From Salipiger pallidus (lineage in GTDB: Bacteria > Pseudomonadota > Alphaproteobacteria > Rhodobacterales > Rhodobacteraceae): DNA of 64,000 bases. A model generated the notes under the pieces. That model had not been told where the DNA came from. It saw nothing but the letters and a program-made list of their open reading frames with translations, and did not search any database. Position numbers and translations under genes: made by a program. Within the stretch, counting starts at the first letter, position 1; each line of letters begins with the position of its first letter. Location of the stretch: contig NZ_BMJV01000002.1 in NCBI RefSeq assembly GCF_014643635.1, positions 186,001 to 250,000 on the forward strand. The letters are read 5' to 3'. Shown one piece after another: positions 1-7,032 of this stretch.

Positions 1-1
1 C

Positions 2-706
2 GTGCGGCTTCCCAGTGACGCGTCGCGTTTCCGGTTCGAGGCGCTGTTCGCCCGGATCCTGCCGGTTCGCATGGCGCTGCTGCTTGCGGAGCTTGATGGC
101 AAGCATCCGTTGGTCCTGCATGACGGGGTGGAGGTCGGCCCCGGCCTGCCGCTTGGCGACGTCCTCGTCGAAGAGCTCCCGATCGACCTGCCTTACGATA
201 CCCTCGTGATCGCCCTGCCGCAGCGGCGTCACCATCCCGACCAGCTGCTGGGCAGTGCCGTGGCGGAGGCGCTGATCGTGGCGCTCGACCGTGGTGACAT
301 TCCCATGGAGCGAGAAACCGAGGCGCTTCACGGGCTGGCACAGGCCGCAATGAAACGCGCCGCGACCCTTCAGCGTGACGGCGAGGATCTCGATCTCGAT
401 GCCTTCACGCTTGGCATGTCGCAAGCCCTGGGTCGCCACTGGATGGTGCCGCAGTCGATCGTTGCGCTGCCCAACATGCTGTCGCAAGCGAGCCTGCAGC
501 GCCATCTCGAGCGGCTTGATCCCGGGTTCCGCGCCTCCCAGTTGCAGACCTTCGGTGCCAGCATTCTGGATGTGGCCGACGACACTCTTGGATTCGGCGA
601 CTGGTGTGCCCGCACCAGCACGGCACTGCGGTGCTGCCTTGGCGCGCCCAAGGTGGACAGCGATCCTGTAGAGCTTGGCCTGTCGACGCGCTTTAACTTC
701 CATTAA
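2..706 (+). CDS. Hypothetical protein, probably truncated at its 5' end by the window edge
   Basis: The frame is open from the left edge, where a GTG at 2-4 could be a start or simply an internal valine, and closes at TAA 704-706. About 234 residues are visible. I recognise no family. The visible part is soluble, Leu/Ala-rich and mostly helical in appearance, with an early LLLAELDG stretch and a run of acidic residues around residues 125-133. There is no signal peptide or membrane segment, but the true N-terminus may be missing. It reads toward the flagellar fliK gene, so a flagellar role is possible by position only. Codon use is typical of the window, which supports it being a real gene. 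Confidence 0.6.
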   Translation: MRLPSDASRFRFEALFARILPVRMALLLAELDGKHPLVLHDGVEVGPGLPLGDVLVEELPIDLPYDTLVIALPQRRHHPDQLLGSAVAEALIVALDRGDIPMERETEALHGLAQAAMKRAATLQRDGEDLDLDAFTLGMSQALGRHWMVPQSIVALPNMLSQASLQRHLERLDPGFRASQLQTFGASILDVADDTLGFGDWCARTSTALRCCLGAPKVDSDPVELGLSTRFNFH

Positions 707-1020
707 AGCATTAAATTCTTTCGGCTTTCGTCAAAGCGTGTATTTTTATTCTTGGAAACAAGAATAAGGCGGCCTTGGCGCATGCTGGCGACGTTGTACA
801 AATCAGCACTGGCCAAGCCGTTTCTGGCACTGGCTCAGGGCCGTTCAGGGATGCGTGGCTGGCAGGCCGATGCAGACCTGCGCTTGCCTGAACGGCCGGT
901 GCGATCATTCGCGCGGCAGGTGCGGTCGGTCGCAGCGCGACACACCGGCCTTTCCGAGGCGGTATCGCGACGTCGCCGAAACCTTGTAAGTGGGGGCTTC
1001 TTGCGAAGCCTGTCGGGTGC
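707..1020. other. Intergenic region upstream of fliK, 314 bp
   Basis: No convincing gene is present. The first 60 bases are unusually AT-rich for this window and contain a perfect inverted repeat (746-767). A second small hairpin, GGCTTC/GAAGCC with a TTGC loop, lies at 995-1010, only 10 bases before the fliK start. The promoter of the fliK-flgD unit is expected here, but I cannot name a sigma factor from the sequence. Confidence 0.5.
746..767. repeat. Perfect 9-bp inverted repeat in an AT-rich patch
   Basis: TTATTCTTG at 746-754 and CAAGAATAA at 759-767 are exact reverse complements separated by GAAA. The stem is AT-rich and is not followed by a T-run on either strand, so it looks more like an operator or a leader hairpin than a simple terminator. 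It lies 40 bases after the preceding gene and about 250 bases before fliK. Confidence 0.55.
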
Positions 1021-2571
1021 ATGTTGAACATAATGTCCGCATTGGCCGGTATCGGCCTTGGTCCAGTTGAGCCGGGCAGCGAGCGCGGCCCGGGGAGCGG
1101 CGGGCTTTTTTCACGCCTGTTGGGCCCGGCGACGGTTCCCGAGGAAAGTGCCGAACCGTCAGCACCGGACGCACAGGACTTGCTGTCGGATCTGGAGGGC
1201 GCGCTGGCGGATCCGGACCTGTCTGACGAGGCGCTTGTCGAAGAGGTTGAGCCAATCCTTTCCGCCCTTGGCGAGGCCCTGCCGCGTGATGTCTCCGGCG
1301 CCGTGACCGGGTTTGAAGGCGGAGTGCTCGATGGCCTGGCCGGCGCCCCCGTGCCCACGGATCGTACCCTTGCCGGCGACGGCGATGCCCGTCGCGAGCA
1401 TGGCCTTGCGGCGATGTTCGAAAAGGTCCGCGACGTGCTCGGGCTTGAGGACGCAGGGAAAGACGGTGCGGGCCCGAGGGGCGCTGTGCAGGAGGGGCAC
1501 GCGCGCCCGGAGGGCGAAGGGTCTGGATGGCAGCGGCTCGCAGAGTGGCCAGACGGCTTGGCTGAGGGCACGACGTTGCGCGAAGGGCTCGAACGGCTCG
1601 TGGCAGACCTCAGGCAGGCGGTCGCAGCAGAGCCGGGGGCTGAGCCTGATACGCTCGCAAAAGGGGTGCTTGGCGCTGCGGCTGTCCTTGCGCTCAGGAC
1701 ACCGGACGCTGGCACGAAACGAAGTGCAGGCGCGCTGACCGATGTGAGGAGCGCTCTGCCTCGGACAAATGGGCTATCCGAGGCGGGACTTGCGTCGCGG
1801 GGTCTCTTTCAGCAGGGGGAGGCCCTTCAGGATGGGGCCGCCGATGGTCCGGTGCCGGATGGCACTGGTTCGGAGCTGTTCGACTTGCGGGCACTGCCTG
1901 TGGATGCCGAACAGGATGGGGCAATGCCGCGTGATCCTGCGGCCATGGCAGCTGAGCCTGCCTTGCCCCGTGCCACTGCCGCCAGCGCCGATCCGGTCGC
2001 TGCATTGGCCCCAGCGGTGACCGTAGCAGCCTCGGTATCGGCAGCCGTAGCCACGCCGGAGGCTGCCCCAAGGGCGCCTGTACCGCTGCCGGACAGCGCC
2101 CAGATCCTCAACCAGATCCGTGCCCAGGTGTCTCAGGACGGTGTGATCCGGGTGCGACTGGATCCGGGAAGCCTTGGCCAGGTGGAGATCGAGCTGTCAG
2201 CGCAGGATAGCGGTGCTATCAGCGTATCCGTGCGCGCCGAACAGGCATCAGTGCTTGGCAGCTTGCGGGCGGACCGCGACGGACTTGTCGCGCTCTTGCG
2301 GGAACAGGGTCATGTGGTGGACAGCCGTTCGCTCAGCTTCGGGGACCTCGGAGACCGAAGCGCTGGTCAGCAAACGGGTCAGAACGCAGGCCAGAACGCA
2401 GGCCATGGCATGGGACAGAATTCGGGCCAGAATCCGGGCCAGCCTTGGGGCGCCCGACCCGTGCCCCAGTCGCCCGGCTGGGACGTGGCCGATGCCGGCA
2501 GAGAAACGCCCGAACAACTACCTTCGCGCAGCGCCATGCCTTCGGGCGGCGGTGTCGACATCTCGGTCTGA
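1021..2571 (+). CDS. fliK: Flagellar hook-length control protein FliK
   Basis: FliK is the secreted molecular ruler that sets hook length and switches export from hook to filament substrates. The 516-residue product has a long low-complexity Gly/Ala/Asp-rich N-terminal part and a typical Flg_hook C-terminal domain at about residues 361-442, with RVRLDPGSLGQVEIEL followed by a helix ending in LLREQGHVV. After this domain comes a short Gly-Gln-Asn repeat (bases 2365-2450, GQNAGQN and variants). ATG 1021 was chosen; ATG 1033 in the same frame is an alternative, and neither has a good ribosome binding site. A small hairpin (995-1010) sits just upstream. flgD follows after 19 bases, as expected for a hook-assembly operon. 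Confidence 0.9.
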   Translation: MLNIMSALAGIGLGPVEPGSERGPGSGGLFSRLLGPATVPEESAEPSAPDAQDLLSDLEGALADPDLSDEALVEEVEPILSALGEALPRDVSGAVTGFEGGVLDGLAGAPVPTDRTLAGDGDARREHGLAAMFEKVRDVLGLEDAGKDGAGPRGAVQEGHARPEGEGSGWQRLAEWPDGLAEGTTLREGLERLVADLRQAVAAEPGAEPDTLAKGVLGAAAVLALRTPDAGTKRSAGALTDVRSALPRTNGLSEAGLASRGLFQQGEALQDGAADGPVPDGTGSELFDLRALPVDAEQDGAMPRDPAAMAAEPALPRATAASADPVAALAPAVTVAASVSAAVATPEAAPRAPVPLPDSAQILNQIRAQVSQDGVIRVRLDPGSLGQVEIELSAQDSGAISVSVRAEQASVLGSLRADRDGLVALLREQGHVVDSRSLSFGDLGDRSAGQQTGQNAGQNAGHGMGQNSGQNPGQPWGARPVPQSPGWDVADAGRETPEQLPSRSAMPSGGGVDISV

Positions 2572-2590
2572 ACCGGAAAGGACACGCATC

Positions 2591-3271
2591 ATGGCCATCG
2601 ATCCCTTTGCCATCGGCAGCTCCGCCACCGCCACGGGTGCCTCGGGCAGTGCGGCCAACTCGTCGCTCAGCCAGCTGGGCGAGGATTATCAGAGTTTCAT
2701 CACCCTGCTGACCGCGCAGATACAAAATCAGGATCCGCTCGAGCCCATGGACAGCACTGCCTTCGTGTCACAGCTGGCGACCCTGACGCAGGTGGAGCAG
2801 GCGGTGGTGCAGAATGCCAACCTTGAAGGCATTGCCTCGCAGTTGTCGGGCCTTTCGGCGATGTCGGGGCTTAACTTTCTCGGGCGCGAGGTGGTGGCGC
2901 CGATGTCCAATGTGACCCTGTCGGACGGCAACGCGACACTGGGCTATCGCCTCGGCAACGAAGCGTCCGACGTGTCGCTTGCGGTGATCGACGGGGCGGG
3001 CCGGGTGGTGCGCAACATCAGCGGGCTTCCGGGCACGACCGGCACGCTGCACCAGGTGATCTGGGATGGCCTTGATGACGAGGGGCTGCCGCTGGCCGAT
3101 GGCCGCTACAGCATGCAACTGGTGGGGCTGGACGCGGACGGGAACACCGTCAATGCGCAGACCTACGCCCTGTCGCAAGTCGCGAGCCTCACCTACGAGC
3201 AGGGGCTGGCGATGCTGCATCTTGAAACCGGCGAACAGGTGCCCGCCGGTATGATCGAGGAAGTCAGGTAA
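2591..3271 (+). CDS. flgD: Flagellar hook capping protein FlgD
   Basis: FlgD forms the temporary scaffold cap on which hook subunits (FlgE) polymerise. The 226-residue product carries the conserved N-terminal signature of the family: YQSFITLLTAQIQNQDPLEPMD followed by a TAFVSQLATLTQVEQ-type segment (about residues 30-70). Downstream are the FlgD Tudor-like and FnIII-like regions, with a WDGLDDEG...LADGRY turn at about residues 155-175. Start ATG 2591 is preceded by a clear GGAAAGGA ribosome binding site (2575-2582). It is cotranscribed with fliK and ends against the convergent fliL-like gene, with an inverted repeat between them. Confidence 0.95.
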   Translation: MAIDPFAIGSSATATGASGSAANSSLSQLGEDYQSFITLLTAQIQNQDPLEPMDSTAFVSQLATLTQVEQAVVQNANLEGIASQLSGLSAMSGLNFLGREVVAPMSNVTLSDGNATLGYRLGNEASDVSLAVIDGAGRVVRNISGLPGTTGTLHQVIWDGLDDEGLPLADGRYSMQLVGLDADGNTVNAQTYALSQVASLTYEQGLAMLHLETGEQVPAGMIEEVR

Positions 3272-3278
3272 TCGGGAC

Positions 3279-3304
3279 TGCCGCGCGGCTTCAGCTGCGC
3301 GGCA
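3279..3304. terminator. Bidirectional terminator-like hairpin between flgD and the fliL-like gene
   Basis: TGCCGCGC (3279-3286) and GCGCGGCA (3297-3304) form a perfect 8-bp stem with a 10-base loop. It sits between two convergent genes and overlaps the stop codon of the leftward gene. There is no long T-run, so efficiency is uncertain. Confidence 0.55.
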
Positions 3305-3875
3305 CTTCCGCCTGCACCATGGACAGCACGAGCACGTCCGACACCGCGTCGCCGAACCCGTTCTTGAGGTCTGCTTTCAGCTTTTCCGACAGTTCCGGCG
3401 TGTCGATTACTGCGCCAGTCAGGCTCATGCCTTCCGCCGCACGGTGCATTGCAGCCAGGACGGCGTCGCGCAGGCGCGAGGTGTTGTCCATCTCGTTGTA
3501 GTCGGCGACGGCGGCCAGGTCGCGCATCTGCACGCCAATCTCGGACACCATGTAGGTGACGCTGTGGGCGCCGTAGACCGGCACGCTCATGCGGCCAAGA
3601 CGGACAACGTGGGAATCATTGGCTGCGGCTTCCATCGCGGCGAGATCCGAGGGCGTGGCCTCTGCGTCGGTCTTGTCCGCGGCCGCGTGGGTGTCGCCCT
3701 CTTCATCGGCAAGCTTGTCCAGAACGCCTTCGGCAGCATTTGGAGCGGTGGGCTCTGCCGTTTCGGTGGCGGCGACGGCAGGCGTTTCCTTCACGGGCAA
3801 CACCTGACCTCCGGCATATCCTGCGGCGGCAAAGACCAGCGGCAGGCCGGCAAATGCGATCAAGGCTTTCTTCAT
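3291..3875 (-). CDS. FliL-like flagellar basal body-associated protein (second copy, divergent)
   Basis: The 194-residue product starts MKKALIAFAG with an N-terminal hydrophobic anchor (residues 2-22). A low-complexity Ala/Glu/Thr/Asp linker follows to about residue 85, then a C-terminal domain resembling FliL in layout: a RLRDAVLAAMH helix followed by LKADLKNGFG and a final VSDVLVLSMVQ strand. FliL proteins sit around the stator and support torque. It is the last gene of the leftward flgF-flgG-flgA-flgH unit, about 100 bases after flgH. A canonical fliL is present at 24374, so this is a paralogue or a distant relative. ATG 3875 was chosen because it gives the signal anchor at the N-terminus; a longer frame to 3923 would put 16 polar residues before it. 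The FliL link is by topology and C-terminal pattern only. Confidence 0.65.
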   Translation of the reverse strand: MKKALIAFAGLPLVFAAAGYAGGQVLPVKETPAVAATETAEPTAPNAAEGVLDKLADEEGDTHAAADKTDAEATPSDLAAMEAAANDSHVVRLGRMSVPVYGAHSVTYMVSEIGVQMRDLAAVADYNEMDNTSRLRDAVLAAMHRAAEGMSLTGAVIDTPELSEKLKADLKNGFGDAVSDVLVLSMVQAEVPRS

Positions 3876-3878
3876 GTC

Positions 3879-3909
3879 CGATTCCCGAAAATGGCTGCTT
3901 CGGGAATCG
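3879..3909. repeat. Perfect 11-bp inverted repeat at the start of the fliL-like gene
   Basis: CGATTCCCGAA (3879-3889) and TTCGGGAATCG (3899-3909) are exact reverse complements with a 9-base spacer, ending 3 bases before the ATG (3875) of the leftward gene. In the transcript this would fold directly over the ribosome binding region (GGGAA). It could be a translation-controlling hairpin or a protein operator. Confidence 0.6.
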
Positions 3910-3974
3910 GTATCGCGGGTCAATGGGGCGATAATTTTGGTAAATCGTGGCTTAATAATGGTAAGCGCGATGGC

Positions 3975-4733
3975 CTAGTAGGGCAGGATCACGTCCAGCA
4001 CGTCCTCGCCGTAGCCGCGCACCTGCTGGCGGCTGACCGACCCTCGGCCGCCATAGCTGATCCGGGCCTCGGCCATCTTGTCGTAGAGGATGGTGTTGCC
4101 GCGGTCGATGTCCTGCGGTCGGATAATGCCCGAGACGCGCAGCTCGCGCAGTTCCTCGTTCACCTTCACCTCCTGCCGACCGACCACGACCATGTTGCCG
4201 TTGGGCAGGGTCTGCACGACCAGCGCCGCCATGCGCAGGAAGATGTCCTCGCTGCGGTCGATGGAGCCGCTGCCCCGCGCGGAAGTGGCCGAACTGATGT
4301 CGACGATGTCGCCGCTGGGCAGATCCTCGGGGCCGACGCCGGGCAGGATCTTGTCGATCTGGCTGCCGTAGCCGAAGAAGCCGGGCTGAGCGAGAGTGCT
4401 TTCACCGCTGCGGCTGCGTTTTGAGGTGTTGTCGAGGCTGGCCTCGTCGCGGATGTCGATGACGATGGTCAACAGGTCGCCGATTTTCGTGGCGCGCTGG
4501 TCGGCGAAGAACCCGCCGGACCCGCGTTCCCACAGCGACGCACCCTCGGCGCGATAGGGGATGCGCTCGGCTTCGGGGGGCGGCATGGGGACGTTGACGG
4601 TGCGCGCGGCCTGCAGGTCCTGCTGGTCGACGCCGATGGGGCTGAGTTCGGGTTCGCGGTCGAACACGGGGCTGCTGCAGGCTGCCAGCGCAAGGGCGGG
4701 GACCATCAAGGCGGCGGGGCGGTAACGGATCAT
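3975..4733 (-). CDS. flgH: Flagellar L-ring protein FlgH
   Basis: FlgH is the outer-membrane lipoprotein that assembles the L-ring bushing around the rod. The 252-residue product has a short signal peptide ending in the lipobox LAAC (Cys19). It then carries the family pattern SLWERGSGGFFADQRATKIGDLLTIVIDI near residues 65-95 and the conserved C-terminal stretch VNEELRELRVSGIIRPQDI with a closing QVRGYGEDVLDVILPY. Its start overlaps the end of flgA by 4 bases (ATGA-type), so the two are translationally coupled. Confidence 0.96.
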   Translation of the reverse strand: MIRYRPAALMVPALALAACSSPVFDREPELSPIGVDQQDLQAARTVNVPMPPPEAERIPYRAEGASLWERGSGGFFADQRATKIGDLLTIVIDIRDEASLDNTSKRSRSGESTLAQPGFFGYGSQIDKILPGVGPEDLPSGDIVDISSATSARGSGSIDRSEDIFLRMAALVVQTLPNGNMVVVGRQEVKVNEELRELRVSGIIRPQDIDRGNTILYDKMAEARISYGGRGSVSRQQVRGYGEDVLDVILPY

Positions 4734-5389
4734 CGGATCACCTCGACGAGGCCGGGTTCACGCGCGATGGCGACCAGCGGCTGGTTGCTGACCAGATTGA
4801 CAATGCGCAGCTCTGCGCCGCGATGGGCGGCATCAAGCGCGCGGCCGGGGGCGGTCAGAACCAGCCGGCCATCGTCGTAAAGAATGGAGACCTTGTCGCC
4901 CCGGTCGATCACCAGCGGCTGCATCACCGACTGCGCCATCACCGGGCGGCCTTGGCTGAGCATCCGCCGCACCTGCTGGCCCACGAGGTCTTCCGCGTCG
5001 GTCAGGGTGTAGGCGCCTATGCGGCGCAGGGCCATTTCAGTCAGGGTGATGTCGGCCTCGGTGACGATGTCGCCCGGCATGAGCGAGCGCACGGGCACCG
5101 GCACCGCCATGATCGGCATGGCCATGCCCTGCAGCCGGTGGGTGATGCCTTCGGCGGTCACCGCGTTGGCCAAGAAGCGCCCGCTGTCGCGGTCCATCCA
5201 GAAGTCCGAGATCAGCTCGGCCTCTTCGATGGTACTGCCTGAAAAGGTGATCCGCAGCATCGCCTCGGGCGGCAGCTCGGGGCCCCAGCTGCCACGGACC
5301 TTTTCCTCGACCAGCACGGTCGGGGTTTCGGCGGCAGTGGCCAGCGGGGCCAGCACGAGCGCGGCCAGAAGGGCGAGACGGCGCAGCAT
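4730..5389 (-). CDS. flgA: Flagellar P-ring assembly chaperone FlgA
   Basis: FlgA is a periplasmic chaperone needed for P-ring (FlgI) polymerisation. The 219-residue product begins with a cleavable signal peptide (about residues 1-19, ending ATAAE) and has the C-terminal SAF domain: VPVPVRSLMPGDIVTEADI at about residues 97-115, then LVGQQVRRMLSQGRPV, and LYDDGRLVLTAPGRALD near residues 170-190. It lies 3 bases after the flgG stop and overlaps flgH by 4 bases. Confidence 0.93.
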   Translation of the reverse strand: MLRRLALLAALVLAPLATAAETPTVLVEEKVRGSWGPELPPEAMLRITFSGSTIEEAELISDFWMDRDSGRFLANAVTAEGITHRLQGMAMPIMAVPVPVRSLMPGDIVTEADITLTEMALRRIGAYTLTDAEDLVGQQVRRMLSQGRPVMAQSVMQPLVIDRGDKVSILYDDGRLVLTAPGRALDAAHRGAELRIVNLVSNQPLVAIAREPGLVEVIR

Positions 5390-5392
5390 GGC

Positions 5393-6178
5393 TCAGCGGA
5401 TCTGGTTGGCCGAGGACATCATCTGGTCCGCGGTCTCAATCGCCTTCGAGTTCATCTCGTAGGCGCGCTGCGCCTGGATGAGGTCGGTGATCTGGCGCAC
5501 GATGTCCACGTTCGAGCTTTCGAGATAGCCCTGCCGCAGGATGCCCACGCCTTCGTCCCCGGGCAGTGCGGGGATTGCATCGCCCGAGGCGACGGTGGCC
5601 TGCAGCAGGTTGTCGCCCAAGGGGCGCATCCCGGCATCGTTGACGAAGGTGGTCAGGGTCAGCTGCCCGATCTCGACGGGGTTTGGGTCGTTGTCCACGT
5701 AGGCGCTGACAATGCCCGTCTCGGACACCGCGATGGACGTGGTGTTGTCCGGCAGCACGATGCCCGGGTCGATCTCGTAGCCATTGGCGTTGACGATCTG
5801 CCCTTCGGCAGACAGCCGGAAGGACCCGTCGCGGGTGTAGGCCTGTTCGCCGTCGGGCATGTTCACGGTAAAGTAGCCGCGCCCGTCGATGGCCATGTCG
5901 AGCTGGTTTTGCGTCTGCGTCAGCCCGCCTTGGGTGTTGAGCCGAACGGTGCCCACCGCCTGCACGCCAAGGCCGACGTCAAGGCCGACGGGGCGAGTGT
6001 TGCCCTCTTCCGCCGTCACCGCGCCTTCGCGCGAGACGTTCTCGTAGATCAGGTCGCTGAACGAGGCACGGGCGCTCTTGAAGCCGGTGGTGTTGGCGTT
6101 GGCGATGTTGTTGGAGATAACGTCGACGTTGGTCTGCTGCGCCATCATGCCGGTTGCGGCGATCCCGAGGGCTTTCAT
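5393..6178 (-). CDS. flgG: Flagellar distal rod protein FlgG
   Basis: FlgG polymerises into the distal rod of the basal body. The 261-residue product has the typical length and both signature ends: an N-terminal coiled rod motif with NVDVISNNIANANTTGFKSA (residues 18-37) and a C-terminal helix with LESSNVDIVRQITDLIQAQ followed by AYEMNSKAI. It sits 12 bases after flgF and 3 bases before flgA in the same leftward operon. Confidence 0.97.
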   Translation of the reverse strand: MKALGIAATGMMAQQTNVDVISNNIANANTTGFKSARASFSDLIYENVSREGAVTAEEGNTRPVGLDVGLGVQAVGTVRLNTQGGLTQTQNQLDMAIDGRGYFTVNMPDGEQAYTRDGSFRLSAEGQIVNANGYEIDPGIVLPDNTTSIAVSETGIVSAYVDNDPNPVEIGQLTLTTFVNDAGMRPLGDNLLQATVASGDAIPALPGDEGVGILRQGYLESSNVDIVRQITDLIQAQRAYEMNSKAIETADQMMSSANQIR

Positions 6179-6190
6179 CTGTCTGCTCCG

Positions 6191-6940
6191 TTAGGTTGTG
6201 CGGCCGATGCGGCTCAGCATCTCTTTCTGCAACTCGTCATCGGACGAGACGAGGTTCAGCGCGTGCTGGTAGGCCTGCTGGATGTCGATGAGGCGGGTAA
6301 CCTCGGTCACCGCCTGAACGTTGCTCGATTCCAGCGCGCCCTGGATCACCTGGGTGCCGCTGTCATCGGGGGTGAACTGCATATTGCCCTCTTCGGGCAC
6401 GAACAGGCCGCCACCGGCGCGGCCAAGGCTCTGGCGGTCGGGCAGGGCGAAGATGCCCACCTGCCCCAAAATCGCGCCATCGGGTCCGGAAATGGTGCCG
6501 TCTCCGGCGATGCTCACGGTGCCTGCAACCGCGGGCGGCAGGTTGAGTGGCGCTCCGGCGGCGTCCAGCAGCTGTGCGCCACCGGTGGTCACCACGCGGC
6601 CCTGCGGGTCCAGCACGAAGTTGCCGTCACGGCCAAAACCTTGCGTGCCATCCGCGTTCTCGTAGGCGAACCAGCCCTTGCCGGACAGCGCCATGTCCAG
6701 CGGGTTGCCCGTCTGGATCGTGGTGCCCGCGCGATCATCAAGGTACGAGCCACGGTCGATCAGGTAGTTGGTGCCCTGATCGGTGGGCAGGCTCTCGTCT
6801 TGCTGGAGGTAGCTTTCGAACAGCACCCGCTCGGCCTTGAAGCCGGTGGAGTTGGCGTTCGCGATATTGTTCGCCGTCACGTCAAGCTGACGCTCAAGGG
6901 CGGTCAGCTGGGACAGCGCCACATAGGTCGAGGTGGCCAT
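6191..6940 (-). CDS. flgF: Flagellar proximal rod protein FlgF
   Basis: FlgF is a proximal rod component. The 249-residue product shows the rod/hook family N-terminus (LDVTANNIANANSTGFKAE, residues 19-37) and C-terminus (GALESSNVQAVTEVTRLIDIQ). It is the first gene of the leftward operon flgF-flgG-flgA-flgH-fliL-like. Its upstream strand reads ACAAGGATTAG about 15 bases before the ATG, close to the CAAGGATAGA box seen before other flagellar genes here. Confidence 0.95.
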   Translation of the reverse strand: MATSTYVALSQLTALERQLDVTANNIANANSTGFKAERVLFESYLQQDESLPTDQGTNYLIDRGSYLDDRAGTTIQTGNPLDMALSGKGWFAYENADGTQGFGRDGNFVLDPQGRVVTTGGAQLLDAAGAPLNLPPAVAGTVSIAGDGTISGPDGAILGQVGIFALPDRQSLGRAGGGLFVPEEGNMQFTPDDSGTQVIQGALESSNVQAVTEVTRLIDIQQAYQHALNLVSSDDELQKEMLSRIGRTT

Positions 6941-7032
6941 GGGCGAACCTTCCTAATCCTTGTCAGTTCAGGGGAATATCGGCTTTTTCTTGCTGACAAT
7001 GCGATTTCAGCCTGTGTATATCAAGAACAATC

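Noticed and set aside
752-1027. A 91-codon rightward open frame upstream of fliK
   Set aside because: It starts inside the inverted repeat, is rich in Arg and has no recognisable domain or good ribosome binding site.
711-1715. A 334-codon leftward open frame over the fliK region
   Set aside because: It lies mostly opposite fliK, has a Ser/Pro/Arg composition typical of shadow frames and no ribosome binding site.
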